Positions 8,953 to 17,083 of a DNA stretch of 64,000 nt are shown one piece after another. This DNA is from Mycobacterium sp. UM_CSW (GTDB taxonomy: Bacteria; Actinomycetota; Actinomycetes; Mycobacteriales; Mycobacteriaceae). The stretch lies in the NCBI RefSeq assembly GCF_000455205.1, contig NZ_AUWQ01000011.1:55848-119847 (forward strand), read 5' to 3'. Positions within the stretch are counted from its first letter, which is position 1; each line of letters begins with the position of its first letter. A model generated the notes under the pieces. The model was not told the DNA's origin. It worked only from the letters and a program-made list of their open reading frames with translations, and did not search any database. The position numbers were made by a program, and so were the translations under genes.

Positions 8953-9240
8953 TCAAGTCAGCGGCCGCTCGGCGCCCACGTCGTACTCGGAAACCGACGC
9001 GCGAACGATCGAACCCTGTTGTTCATCGCTGGGCCCGGCGCCGCGGAATGCATCGACGGCCGCCCGCGACTCCCAGCGTTCGAAGATGTCGATGCGACTC
9101 GGATCGAGCAGGTCGGCGCTGATCGCGAAGTCGAGGCAGCCCGGGGTTCGGCGGGCTTGCTGCACCACTGCCCTACATCCGGTCAGATAACTGTCTCGCC
9201 GAAGTGGCTCCACGACAAGGTAACCCGCGACGATCACCAT
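8953..9240 (-). CDS. antibiotic-biosynthesis-monooxygenase (ABM) fold protein
   Basis: 95 residues with the small alpha-beta barrel pattern of ABM/dimeric ferredoxin-like proteins: an initial strand (MVIVAGYLVV), a middle RRTPGCLDFAIS segment, and a FERWESRAAVDAFR helix. These proteins act as small cofactor-free mono-oxygenases, heme-degrading enzymes or stress proteins; the substrate cannot be told here. The ATG at 9240 is preceded by AAAGGAG, which decides against an upstream in-frame start at 9291. It ends 29 bp before polA and shares its strand, but polA has its own promoter. Confidence 0.8.
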   Translation of the reverse strand: MVIVAGYLVVEPLRRDSYLTGCRAVVQQARRTPGCLDFAISADLLDPSRIDIFERWESRAAVDAFRGAGPSDEQQGSIVRASVSEYDVGAERPLT

Positions 9241-9326
9241 TTGACGCTCCTTTCGTTGCATCAAAGCTCTGCCCGATTTGACCGTCGACACCCGCCAAAG
9301 TCATCGGTGCAACGCCGCGGCGGAAC

Positions 9327-9340
9327 TGCAACACGTTTCA
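9327..9340. promoter_or_regulatory. KstR-type operator
   Basis: TGCAACACGTTTCA matches the TNNAACNNGTTNNA pattern recognised by the cholesterol-catabolism repressor KstR, and the symmetry extends to ACTG...CAGT on both sides. It lies 20 nt upstream of the -10 box of the DUF35-thiolase pair. From memory, the M. tuberculosis orthologues Rv1628c-Rv1627c are listed in the KstR regulon. Confidence 0.7.
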
Positions 9341-9359
9341 GTTTTGTATTGGGGCTGGG

Positions 9360-9365
9360 TAGTCT
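9360..9365 (+). promoter_or_regulatory. -10 box TAGTCT, leaderless promoter of the DUF35-thiolase operon
   Basis: TAGTCT is followed by 6 nt and then the GTG at 9372, the geometry of a leaderless mycobacterial promoter. The KstR-type operator sits just upstream, overlapping the expected -35 region. Confidence 0.55.
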
Positions 9366-9371
9366 GGCCGG

Positions 9372-9815
9372 GTGCCCGAGGTCACCAGCCAACAACCCGC
9401 GATCGACGGATGGTTCGCCACCGACGACGCCGGTAATGCCCATTTGATCGGCAGCAAGTGCCCCGAGTGCGGCACGTATGTCTTCCCGCCGCGCGAGAAC
9501 AACTGCCCCAACCCGGCGTGCGCCAGCGACACGCTGGAGCCGGTCGCGTTGTCGACCCGGGGGACGCTGTGGAGCTATACCGAGAACCGGTATCCGCCGC
9601 CGGCGCCCTACCCCGCCCCGGACCCCTTCGAGCCGTTCGCCATCGCGGCGGTGGAGCTGGCCGAGGAGGGGCTGATCGTGCTGGGCAAGGTCGTCGAGGG
9701 CACGCTGGCCGAGGATTTGAAGGTCGGCATGGAGATGGAGCTGACCACGATGCCGTTGTACACCGACGACGACGGCGTGCAGCGCCTCGTCCATGCGTGG
9801 AGGATCTCGTCATGA
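9372..9815 (+). CDS. DUF35 OB-fold/zinc-ribbon acyl-CoA-binding partner of thiolase
   Basis: 147 residues. The N-terminal rubredoxin-like zinc ribbon has CPEC (residues ~36-39) and CPNPAC (~54-59), followed by an OB fold (LSTRGTLWSYTENRYPPP onward). DUF35 proteins pair with thiolase-like or hydratase subunits and supply an acyl-CoA-binding surface, notably in steroid side-chain degradation. The orthologue of Rv1628c. The stop overlaps the ATG of the thiolase gene by 4 bp (ATGA), indicating a stoichiometric partner. A KstR-type operator precedes it, consistent with sterol metabolism. Confidence 0.9.
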   Translation: MPEVTSQQPAIDGWFATDDAGNAHLIGSKCPECGTYVFPPRENNCPNPACASDTLEPVALSTRGTLWSYTENRYPPPAPYPAPDPFEPFAIAAVELAEEGLIVLGKVVEGTLAEDLKVGMEMELTTMPLYTDDDGVQRLVHAWRISS

Positions 9816-11011
9816 GCCCTGAACCGCTGTACATCCTCGGCGCCGGCATGCACCCCTGGGGAAAGTGGGGCCGCGACTTCACCGAATACGGCGTGGTCGC
9901 GGCGCGCGCCGCCCTGGCCGAGGCCGGCCTGGACTGGCGGCAGATCCAGCTCGTCGCCGGGGCAGACACCATCCGCAACGGCTATCCGGGTTTCATCGCC
10001 GGGTCGACGTTCGCGCAGAAGCTGGGCTGGAATGGGGTCCCTGTCAGCTCCAGCTACGCCGCGTGCGCCAGCGGTTCGCAGGCGCTGCAAAGCGCCCGGG
10101 CGCAGATCCTGGCCGGCTTCTGCGACGTCGCGCTGGTGATCGGCGCCGACACCACCCCGAAGGGCGCCTTCGCCCCCGTCGGCGGCGAGCGCAAGAACGA
10201 CCCGGACTGGCAGCGGTTCCACCTCATCGGGGCGATGAACCCGGTCTACTTCGCGCTGCTCGCCCGGCGCCGGATGGACCTCTACGGCGCCACGCCCGAG
10301 GACTTCGCACAGGTCAAGGTGAAGAACTCCCGGCACGGCCTGCAGAACCCAAATGCCCGCTACCGCAAGGAATCCTCGGTCGACGACGTGTTTGCCAGCC
10401 CCGTGGTGGCCGACCCGCTGCGGCAGCTCGACATCTGCGCCACGTCCGACGGCGCCGCCGCGCTGATCGTGGCCAGCGCCGAATTCGCCCGCAAGCACCT
10501 CGGCTCGCTCGACGGCGTCCCGTCGGTGCGCGCGGTCAGCACCGTGACGCCTCGCTACCCGCAGCACCTGCCCGAATTGCCCGATATCGCAACGGATTCC
10601 ACCGCGGCGGTGCCCGCGCCGGAGCGGGTGTTCAAGGACCAGATCCTCGACGCCGCGTACGCCGAGGCGGGCATCGGACCCGAAGACGTCAGCCTGGCCG
10701 AGGTCTATGACCTGTCCACCGCGCTGGAGCTCGACTGGTACGAACACCTGGGCCTGTGCGCCAAGGGCGAGGCCGAGGCGCTGCTGCGCAGCGGCGCCAC
10801 CACCATCGGCGGCAAGGTCCCGGTCAACCCGTCCGGCGGGCTGGCGTGCTTCGGGGAGGCCATTCCCGCCCAGGCGATCGCGCAGGTCTGCGAGTTGACC
10901 TGGCAGCTGCGCGGCCAGGCCACCGGCCGGCAGGTGGAGGGCGCGACCGTCGGCGTCACGGCCAACCAGGGCCTGTTCGGCCACGGCTCGTCGGTGATCG
11001 TCGCCCGCTAG
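9812..11011 (+). CDS. thiolase-fold lipid-transfer/SCP2-type enzyme
   Basis: 399 residues of the SCPx/lipid-transfer branch of the thiolase superfamily, orthologue of Rv1627c (402 residues). The nucleophile region is SSYAACASGSQAL, and the C-terminal NPSGGLACFGEAIPA and GVTANQGLFGHGSS segments carry the remaining active-site loops. With its coupled DUF35 partner it probably acts as an aldolase or thiolase on a sterol-derived acyl-CoA rather than a generic beta-oxidation thiolase; the exact substrate is inferred from family and operator, not shown. Confidence 0.9.
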   Translation: MSPEPLYILGAGMHPWGKWGRDFTEYGVVAARAALAEAGLDWRQIQLVAGADTIRNGYPGFIAGSTFAQKLGWNGVPVSSSYAACASGSQALQSARAQILAGFCDVALVIGADTTPKGAFAPVGGERKNDPDWQRFHLIGAMNPVYFALLARRRMDLYGATPEDFAQVKVKNSRHGLQNPNARYRKESSVDDVFASPVVADPLRQLDICATSDGAAALIVASAEFARKHLGSLDGVPSVRAVSTVTPRYPQHLPELPDIATDSTAAVPAPERVFKDQILDAAYAEAGIGPEDVSLAEVYDLSTALELDWYEHLGLCAKGEAEALLRSGATTIGGKVPVNPSGGLACFGEAIPAQAIAQVCELTWQLRGQATGRQVEGATVGVTANQGLFGHGSSVIVAR

Positions 11012-11023
11012 TTCGGTCCGTTT

Positions 11024-11088
11024 GCGCCGAGACTGCAACAAGAGCGTCGAATCCGCCCAAATTCGCGATCTGAGCGCAGTCTCGGCGC
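11024..11088. repeat. 13-bp inverted repeat with inner stem
   Basis: GCGCCGAGACTGC (11024-11036) and GCAGTCTCGGCGC (11076-11088) pair perfectly. A partial inner stem (GTCGAAT against ATTCGCGA) lies in the loop. It is the first of two palindromes filling the convergent junction between the thiolase gene and pdtaR. Confidence 0.75.
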
Positions 11089-11101
11089 GGTTGGCCGTCG
11101 C

Positions 11102-11191
11102 GTGTGAACTGACGGTTTTCGGTGTGTACTCAGGGCGGGATTTGAGCGGTTTTATCGCCCTGGATACCCACGCAAAGCCGTCACCGCACAC
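11102..11191. repeat. nested palindrome, family A copy 1
   Basis: Outer GTGTG/CACAC, a middle GACGGTTTTCG against AAAGCCGTC, and inner CAGGGCG/CGCCCTG form a nested hairpin of about 90 bp. Similar modules recur at 45160, 54690 and 60721, always between convergent genes, so this is both a terminator candidate and a member of a dispersed repeat family. Confidence 0.7.
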
Positions 11192-11204
11192 TCAAGGCGC
11201 GGCG

Positions 11205-11834
11205 CTACTCCGAAGCGGCGTCCTTCTTCTCGTCGCCCAGGGTCTCGAGCACCACCTCGGCTACCCGCTTCATGGTGGTCCGCCGGTCCATGGCCGCGCG
11301 CTGGATCCACTTGAACGCCTCGGGCTCGGTCATGCCCTGCTTGGTCTGCAGCAGGCCCTTGGCGCGCTCGACGAGCTTGCGGGTCTCCAGCCGGTCGGAC
11401 AGCGTCGCCACTTCGCGTTCCAGCTCGGTGATCTCGGCGAACCGGCTGACCGCCAATTCGATGGCCGGGATCAGGTCGCTGATCGTGAACGGCTTAACCA
11501 GGTAGGCCATCGCGCCGGCGTCGCGGGCGCGCTCCACCAGGTCGCGCTGGCTGAACGCGGTCAGCACCACGATCGGCGCGATGCGCTTACTGGCTATCTC
11601 CGAGGCCGCGTCGATGCCGTCGCGGCGTGGCATCTTCACGTCCATGATCACCAGGTCGGGCTTATGCCGCTCGGCCAGCTCGACGGCCTCCTGGCCGTCG
11701 CCCGCCTCGCCGACGATCTCGTAGCCCTCCTCTCGGAGCATCTCGGCCAGGTCCAGCCGGATGAGCGCTTCGTCTTCCGCGATCAGGACCCGGCGCGGCA
11801 CAGCGGCGTCGGTGTCGGTCTTGGGGCCTGTCAT
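11205..11834 (-). CDS. pdtaR: two-component response regulator with ANTAR RNA-binding domain
   Basis: 209 residues, near-identical in layout to M. tuberculosis Rv1626. Residues 1-130 are a receiver domain (acidic pocket E20/D21, phospho-acceptor D65 in VIMDVKM, conserved lysine in YLVKPF). A short coiled coil and a C-terminal ANTAR domain follow (RKLVERAKGLLQ, then AFKWIQRAAMDRRTTMKRVA). ANTAR regulators bind paired RNA hairpins to control transcription antitermination; the partner kinase PdtaS is encoded elsewhere. The ATG at 11834 (MTGPKTD) is preferred over in-frame starts at 11864 and 11843 because it matches the family N-terminus. Confidence 0.95.
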   Translation of the reverse strand: MTGPKTDTDAAVPRRVLIAEDEALIRLDLAEMLREEGYEIVGEAGDGQEAVELAERHKPDLVIMDVKMPRRDGIDAASEIASKRIAPIVVLTAFSQRDLVERARDAGAMAYLVKPFTISDLIPAIELAVSRFAEITELEREVATLSDRLETRKLVERAKGLLQTKQGMTEPEAFKWIQRAAMDRRTTMKRVAEVVLETLGDEKKDAASE

Positions 11835-11928
11835 GACGGACATTGTGTCGTGCACCCCCGCCACCAGCGAACTCGGGGGCGGTGAGAACAGATCGGCGCA
11901 CCGATCCTCTATGGTGGGAGGCTGCCCA

Positions 11929-12002
11929 GCCCTCGTATCCCAACTGGCAGAGGAAACGGACTCAAAACCCGTCCAGTGTGGGTTCGAATCCCACCGAGGG
12001 CA
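11929..12002 (+). tRNA. tRNA with CAA anticodon (tRNA-Leu) and a short variable loop
   Basis: Cloverleaf of 74 nt: acceptor stem GCCCTCG/CGAGGGC, D arm with the AACTGGCAG loop, anticodon arm ACGGA-CTCAAAA-CCCGT (anticodon CAA, one A-C mismatch at the top of the stem), 5-nt variable loop CCAGT, T arm GTGGG-TTCGAAT-CCCAC, discriminator A. No CCA is encoded. The anticodon reads UUG (leucine), but leucine tRNAs normally have a long variable arm. M. tuberculosis, as I recall, has a leucine tRNA (leuV) in this same location. A TATGGT -10 candidate lies at 11910-11915. Confidence 0.88.
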
Positions 12003-12012
12003 CTCCTCTCAA

Positions 12013-12525
12013 ATGCTGTACACCATCGGCCACGGCGCCAAAACCGCCGACGAACTGACCGCAGCGCTTCTCAGGCACGCCATCACGCTGCTGGTCGACG
12101 TGCGCAGTTTCCCGGGCTCGCGGCGCAACCCCGACGTGTCCAAGGACGCGATGCCGGGCTGGCTGAACGCCGCTGGGATCGCCTATCGCCACGAACCGGA
12201 TCTCGGTGGGCGACGCAAGCCGCCGGCCACCCGGCTACCGCGCGACCAGTGGTGGGAGAACCCGGCGTTCGCCAACTACGCAGCGCATACCCGCACGCCG
12301 GAGTTCCGGGCGGCATACCAGCGGTTGCTGCACGACGCCGAGGCCGGCGACGTGGCCATCATGTGCGGCGAGCCGACCTGGTGGCGCTGTCACCGGCGCA
12401 TAATCGCCGACCTGGCCACCCGCGACGGGCACCCGGTGCGGCACATCATGCCCAACGGCTCGCTGGCGCCACACCCGCTATCGGACTGGCTCATCGCCGA
12501 TGTTGACCGGGCACCCGACAAATGA
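12013..12525 (+). CDS. DUF488 family protein
   Basis: 170 residues with the DUF488 signature: MLYTIGHG at the N-terminus, LVDVRSFPGSRRNP, and the cysteine motif MCGEPTWWRCHR near residue 120. DUF488 proteins are small, widespread and without a firmly assigned activity; the CxE...CHR motif suggests a metal or thiol function. The ATG lies only 10 nt after the tRNA 3' end with no Shine-Dalgarno sequence, so the message may be created by tRNA processing. I do not recall this gene between pdtaR and cya in M. tuberculosis. Confidence 0.85.
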   Translation: MLYTIGHGAKTADELTAALLRHAITLLVDVRSFPGSRRNPDVSKDAMPGWLNAAGIAYRHEPDLGGRRKPPATRLPRDQWWENPAFANYAAHTRTPEFRAAYQRLLHDAEAGDVAIMCGEPTWWRCHRRIIADLATRDGHPVRHIMPNGSLAPHPLSDWLIADVDRAPDK

Positions 12526-12538
12526 CGAGGTCGACGGT

Positions 12539-12544
12539 TAGGCT
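12539..12544 (+). promoter_or_regulatory. -10 box TAGGCT, leaderless cya promoter
   Basis: TAGGCT lies 6 nt upstream of the GTG at 12551 and identifies that GTG, rather than the TTG at 12545, as the likely start of the adenylate cyclase. Confidence 0.5.
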
Positions 12545-12550
12545 TTGAGC

Positions 12551-13879
12551 GTGGGCGCGAAGAAATGCGGAGCCCCACCCCGGTCAGAAGGCTCGTCGAA
12601 CAGCCCGGACTGCGTCGCCGCGGTGCGGGCGCAGACGCGCGACCGCAATCAGCACTACGCCGCCAGCGCCGCGCGCCGGGGCCGGATCCTCATGATCACC
12701 TCGTGGCTGGCCGTGATGGTCAGCGTCAGCTTCGTGCTGGTGCAGATCGCGACCGATTCCTGGACCTGGCAGGTCAGCTCGATCAACATCGCCGGCGCCA
12801 TGATCTTCGCGATGGTGCCTTGGCTGCAGCGATTCGGGGAACTGGTTGCGCCGCTTACCTTTATCGGCGCCGCCTACGTCTCCATCTTCGCCAGCTGCCT
12901 GGACGTCGGCACGGGTTCCGGATCACAGTTCTTCTTCCTGGTCGGCGCCTGCATCGTGGTGCTGCTGCTGGGGATCGAACGCATCGTGTTGGCGTCGGCG
13001 CTGGCGGCCATCGCCGCCGGCCTGATCATCGCGGTGGAATTCCTGGTCCCGCGCAACACCGGCTTGCAGCCGGCATGGGCGACGTCGACGGGCTTCGTCG
13101 TCACCGCCGTCTCCAGCGTCGTGATGGTGGTCGTGACGGTGTGGTTCGCGCTGCGCGACACCGCCCGCGCCGAGGCGGTCATGGAAGCCCAGTACGAACG
13201 CTCCGAGACGCTGCTGGAAAACATGTTGCCCGCCAGCATCGCCGAGCGCCTCAAGGAACCCGACCGCAGCGTCATCGCCGACAAGTACGACGACGCCTCG
13301 GTGCTGTTCGCCGACATCGTCGGGTTTACCGAGCGCGCCAGCAGCACGCCGCCCGCCGACCTGGTGCGTTTCCTCGACCGCCTCTACGGCGCGTTCGACG
13401 CCCTCGTCGACAAGCACGGCCTGGAGAAGATCAAAGTCAGCGGCGACTCGTACATGGTGGTCAGCGGCGTGCCGCGGTCACGGCCGGACCATTCCCGTGC
13501 CCTGGCGGATTTCGCGCTCGACATGGCCAATGTCGCAGCGGCACTGAGGGATCCGCACGGTGAGCCGATTCCACTGCGGGTGGGCATGGCCTGCGGGCCG
13601 GTGGTCGCCGGTGTCGTCGGCTCGCGCCGGTTCTTCTACGACGTGTGGGGCGACGCGGTCAACGTCGCCTCCCGGATGGAATCCACCGACTCGGTGGGCC
13701 GCATCCAGGTGCCCGAGGCGATGTACGAGCGCCTCAAAGACGAGTTCGTGCTGCAGGAGCGAGGCAGCATCGAGGTCAAGGGCAAGGGCCCGATGCGGAC
13801 TTGGTATCTGATCGGGCGCAAGGCAACCGAGGAGCCCACTGACCTGTCCGCCGAGGAACCGCGCACCGCGCGCGTCTGA
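12551..13879 (+). CDS. cya: membrane-anchored class III adenylate cyclase
   Basis: 442 residues, orthologue of the mammalian-like cyclase Rv1625c. Six transmembrane helices fill roughly residues 45-205. A signalling helix (ERSETLLENMLPASIAERL) leads to a C-terminal class III cyclase domain. The catalytic set is complete: metal aspartates in FADIVGF and SGDSYM, the adenine-selecting lysine in EKIKVSGD, and D/N/R in YDVWGDAVNVASRME. It makes cAMP from ATP as a homodimer. The GTG start gives VGAKKCGAPP, matching the family N-terminus. It faces the same way as the tRNA/DUF488 pair but has its own -10 box. Confidence 0.95.
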   Translation: MGAKKCGAPPRSEGSSNSPDCVAAVRAQTRDRNQHYAASAARRGRILMITSWLAVMVSVSFVLVQIATDSWTWQVSSINIAGAMIFAMVPWLQRFGELVAPLTFIGAAYVSIFASCLDVGTGSGSQFFFLVGACIVVLLLGIERIVLASALAAIAAGLIIAVEFLVPRNTGLQPAWATSTGFVVTAVSSVVMVVVTVWFALRDTARAEAVMEAQYERSETLLENMLPASIAERLKEPDRSVIADKYDDASVLFADIVGFTERASSTPPADLVRFLDRLYGAFDALVDKHGLEKIKVSGDSYMVVSGVPRSRPDHSRALADFALDMANVAAALRDPHGEPIPLRVGMACGPVVAGVVGSRRFFYDVWGDAVNVASRMESTDSVGRIQVPEAMYERLKDEFVLQERGSIEVKGKGPMRTWYLIGRKATEEPTDLSAEEPRTARV

Positions 13880-13927
13880 GCCGAAAGTCCCTATCCCCCG
13901 GTCCGCGGTTTGTGCCAGACTTCGGCC

Positions 13928-14521
13928 ATGCAAACCACGCCTGGAACCGTCCCTGTCCCAAGCTTGTTGCCGCACTTGTGGAAATCCACGCTGGTCTCCG
14001 GAATCCTGTCGATCATCGTCGGCGCCGTGATCCTGGCCTGGCCCGGAATCTCCATTCTCGCTGCCGCGGTCGCGTTCGGCATCTATCTGTTGATCACCGG
14101 CGCAGCGCAGGTCGTTTTCGCGTTCAGCCTGCACGTCTCGGCGGGAAGCCGGATCTTGTTGTTCATCAGCGGCGCGGCGTCACTCATCCTGGCGGTCTTG
14201 GCATTTCGTCATTTCGGTCAGGGATACGCAGTCCTGTTGCTGGCCATCTGGATTGGCATCGGGTTCATCTTCCGCGGGGTGGCCACGACGGTCTCGGCAA
14301 TCAGCGATCCGGTGCTACCGGGGCGGGCCTGGTCGATCTTCATCGGCGTGATCAGCCTGCTCGCCGGAATCGTCGTCCTGGCGTCGCCGTTCGACTCGAT
14401 CGTCACCCTGGCGATCGTGGTCGGCGTCTGGTTCGTGGTAATCGGCGTTTTCGAGATCGTGTCGTCATTCGGCATCCGCAAGGCTTCCAAAGAACTGGGG
14501 CGTGGCGCCAGCGCCACATAA
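13928..14521 (+). CDS. DUF308 (HdeD-like) six-helix membrane protein
   Basis: 197 residues, almost entirely hydrophobic, with about six transmembrane helices in three similar hairpins, the DUF308/HdeD pattern. Orthologue of Rv1624c, which also precedes cydA in M. tuberculosis. Function is unknown; HdeD of enteric bacteria is linked to acid stress. The ATG at 13928 is preferred over a GTG at 13910 because the extra residues are not hydrophobic and have no family match. Only 43 bp separate it from cydA. Confidence 0.85.
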   Translation: MQTTPGTVPVPSLLPHLWKSTLVSGILSIIVGAVILAWPGISILAAAVAFGIYLLITGAAQVVFAFSLHVSAGSRILLFISGAASLILAVLAFRHFGQGYAVLLLAIWIGIGFIFRGVATTVSAISDPVLPGRAWSIFIGVISLLAGIVVLASPFDSIVTLAIVVGVWFVVIGVFEIVSSFGIRKASKELGRGASAT

Positions 14522-14540
14522 CTACTACACTGCGTCGTAG
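14522..14540. promoter_or_regulatory. imperfect 9-1-9 palindrome upstream of cydA (BlaI-like operator candidate)
   Basis: CTACTACAC and GCGTCGTAG are inverted around one base, 7 of 9 positions pairing. The TACTAC/GTAG core resembles the BlaI-type operator of mycobacteria (TACTACA-N-TGTAGTA). It lies 24 nt before the cydA start, within the only gap between the DUF308 gene and the cytochrome bd operon. Confidence 0.3.
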
Positions 14541-14564
14541 ATACCCGCAGTAGGGAGATGACAG

Positions 14565-16031
14565 ATGAATGTCGTCGATATTTCGCGGTGGCAGTTCGGT
14601 ATCACCACCGTGTACCACTTCATCTTCGTGCCGCTCACCATCGGCTTGGCTCCCCTGCTAGCCGTCATGCAGACGGTGTGGGTGGCAACCGGCAACACCG
14701 CCTGGTACCGGCTGACCAAGTTCTTCGGCAAGCTGTTCCTGATCAACTTCGCCATCGGCGTAGCCACCGGCATCGTCCAGGAATTTCAGTTCGGGATGAA
14801 CTGGAGCGAGTACTCGCGCTTCGTCGGCGACATCTTCGGCGCCCCGCTTGCGATGGAGGGTCTGTTCGCCTTCTTCTTCGAATCCACCTTCATCGGGTTG
14901 TGGATCTTCGGCTGGAGCCGGCTGCCGCGGCTGCTACACCTGGCCTGCATCTGGATCGTCGCGATCAGTGTCAACGTGTCCGCGTTCTTCATCATCGTGG
15001 CGAACTCGTTCATGCAGCACCCGGTCGGCGCGCACTACAACCCGACGACGCACCGCGCCGAGCTGAACAGCATCTTCGCGCTGCTGTCCAATAACACCGC
15101 GCTGGCAGCGTTTTCGCACACGGTGACAGGGGCGCTGCTAACCGCCGGAACTTTCGTCGCCGCCGTCAGCGCGTGGTGGCTGATCCGTTCGCGCAATCCG
15201 GCATCCGCCCTTTCCGAAGCCGACGCCCGCAACGTGTTTCGCCCCGCGGCCATCCTGGGCTGCTGGGTGGTGCTGCTCGCCGCAGTCGGGCTGTTCTTCA
15301 CCGGGGACCGCCAGGGCAAGCTGATGTTCGTTCAGCAGCCGATGAAGATGGCGTCTGCGGAATCGTTGTGCAGCACCGAATCCGATCCGAACTTCTCGAT
15401 CCTGACCGTCGGCACCCACAACAACTGCGACAGCATCACCCGCGTGATCGAGGTGCCGTACGTGTTGCCGTTCCTGGCCGAGGGCAAGACCAGCGGTGTC
15501 ACGTTGCAAGGTGTGCGCAACATCCAGCAGGACTTCGAGCACCGATTCGGGCCGAACGATTACCGGCCCAACCTTTTCGTCACATATTGGTCATTCCGCG
15601 CGATGATCGGATTCCTCGCCATTCCGGTGCTGTTCGCGCTCGCGACGTTGTGGTTCACCCGCGGCGACCGGGCGCCCAACCAGCGCTGGTTCTCGTGGTT
15701 TGCGCTGCTGACCATTCCAACGCCGTTCCTGGCCAACATCTCCGGGTGGGTGTTCACCGAAATGGGCCGCCAGCCCTGGATCGTCGTCCCGAACCCGACC
15801 GGCGATCAACAGGTGAGGTTCACCGTTCACGAAGCCGTCTCCAACCACGCTCCCGGAATGGTGGTCACATCCCTGGTGACCTTCACGCTGGTCTACGCGG
15901 TGCTCGCGGTCATCTGGTTCTACCTGCTCAGGCGCTACGTCGCTGCGGGCCCACAGGAACACGACGCCGAACCGGCACCGCCCCAAGCGCCCAGCGAGGA
16001 CGACGTGGCGCCACTTTCGTTCGCGTACTAA
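14565..16031 (+). CDS. cydA: cytochrome bd ubiquinol/menaquinol oxidase subunit I
   Basis: 488 residues, the heme-bearing subunit of the high-affinity terminal oxidase that reduces oxygen without pumping protons. H18 (TTVYHF) and a later histidine in AAFSHTVTGALL are the expected heme ligands, and the GRQPW motif near the methionine ligand is intact (FTEMGRQPWIV). The quinol loop is short, as in other actinobacteria. A Shine-Dalgarno GGGAG precedes the ATG. It leads cydABDC, which runs without internal promoters that I can see. Confidence 0.97.
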   Translation: MNVVDISRWQFGITTVYHFIFVPLTIGLAPLLAVMQTVWVATGNTAWYRLTKFFGKLFLINFAIGVATGIVQEFQFGMNWSEYSRFVGDIFGAPLAMEGLFAFFFESTFIGLWIFGWSRLPRLLHLACIWIVAISVNVSAFFIIVANSFMQHPVGAHYNPTTHRAELNSIFALLSNNTALAAFSHTVTGALLTAGTFVAAVSAWWLIRSRNPASALSEADARNVFRPAAILGCWVVLLAAVGLFFTGDRQGKLMFVQQPMKMASAESLCSTESDPNFSILTVGTHNNCDSITRVIEVPYVLPFLAEGKTSGVTLQGVRNIQQDFEHRFGPNDYRPNLFVTYWSFRAMIGFLAIPVLFALATLWFTRGDRAPNQRWFSWFALLTIPTPFLANISGWVFTEMGRQPWIVVPNPTGDQQVRFTVHEAVSNHAPGMVVTSLVTFTLVYAVLAVIWFYLLRRYVAAGPQEHDAEPAPPQAPSEDDVAPLSFAY

Positions 16032-16042
16032 GGAGCTGACCG

Positions 16043-17083
16043 GTGGCATTGCAACAGTTGTGGTTCGGCATCATCGGGATGCTGTTCCTCGGTTTCTTCA
16101 TCCTTGAGGGCTTCGACTTCGGCGTGGGCATGCTGATGGAACCGTTCGCCCGCTTCGGCGTTGGCGACCCGGAGCTACATCGCCGCACGGCGCTCAACAC
16201 CATCGGGCCGGTGTGGGACGGCAACGAGGTCTGGCTGATCACGGCCGGCGCGGCGATGTTCGCCGCCTTTCCCGGCTGGTATGCCACCGTGTTCTCCACG
16301 CTGTACCTGCCGCTGCTGGCGATCCTGTTCGGCATGATCGTGCGCTCCGTGTCGATCGAATGGCGCGGCAAGATCGACGACACGAAATGGCGCCGCTGGG
16401 CCGATTTCGGGATCGCCGCCGGGTCGTGGCTGCCCGCCATCCTGTGGGGCGTTGCCTTCGCCATCCTGGTCCGCGGGCTGCCGGTGGACGCAGCCGGCCA
16501 GGTCAACCCGTCGATCACCGATGTGCTCAACCCTTACACGCTGCTGGGCGGCCTGGCCACCGCCGGGCTGTTCCTGCAGTACGGCGCGGTGTTCGTCGGG
16601 TTGAAGACCTCGGGCACCATCCGGGACGAAGCGCACCGGTTCGCGGTGTGGTTGTCGTTGCCGGCCACGGGACTGGTTGCGGCCTTTGGGCTTTGGACGC
16701 AGCTGGCGCACGGCAAGGGCTGGACCTGGATCGTGCTGGGGGTCGCGGTCGTCGCCCAGCTGGCGGCCGTGCTGCTGGTGTGGCGGCGCGCGTCGGAGGG
16801 CTGGGCCTTCGCCAGTACCGCCCTGGTGGTGGCGGCCGTGGTGATTCTGTTGTTCGGCTCGTTGTACCCGAACCTGGTGCCCTCGACGCTGAACAGCCAG
16901 TGGAGCGTGACGATCTACAACGCCTCGTCGACCCCCTACACCCTGAAGATCATGACCTGGGTGACGGCGATCATGGCTCCGCTGACGGTCGTATACCAGG
17001 CATGGACGTATTGGGTGTTCCGGCAACGGATCTCGTCCGAGCGGATACCGGCCCCCGTCGGCCTGGCGAGGCGTGCGTCCTGA
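16043..17083 (+). CDS. cydB: cytochrome bd oxidase subunit II
   Basis: 346 residues with eight to nine transmembrane helices; starts LQQLWFGIIGMLF and contains the conserved GFDFGVGML and WDGNEVWLIT segments of CydB, which partners CydA. A GTG start follows AAGGAG by 6 nt, 11 bp after cydA. The stop TGA at 17081 overlaps the most likely cydD start. Confidence 0.97.
   Translation: MALQQLWFGIIGMLFLGFFILEGFDFGVGMLMEPFARFGVGDPELHRRTALNTIGPVWDGNEVWLITAGAAMFAAFPGWYATVFSTLYLPLLAILFGMIVRSVSIEWRGKIDDTKWRRWADFGIAAGSWLPAILWGVAFAILVRGLPVDAAGQVNPSITDVLNPYTLLGGLATAGLFLQYGAVFVGLKTSGTIRDEAHRFAVWLSLPATGLVAAFGLWTQLAHGKGWTWIVLGVAVVAQLAAVLLVWRRASEGWAFASTALVVAAVVILLFGSLYPNLVPSTLNSQWSVTIYNASSTPYTLKIMTWVTAIMAPLTVVYQAWTYWVFRQRISSERIPAPVGLARRAS

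Noticed and set aside
14196-14517. Possible small gene opposite the DUF308 gene
   Set aside because: It lies fully inside a conserved membrane protein and lacks initiation signals.
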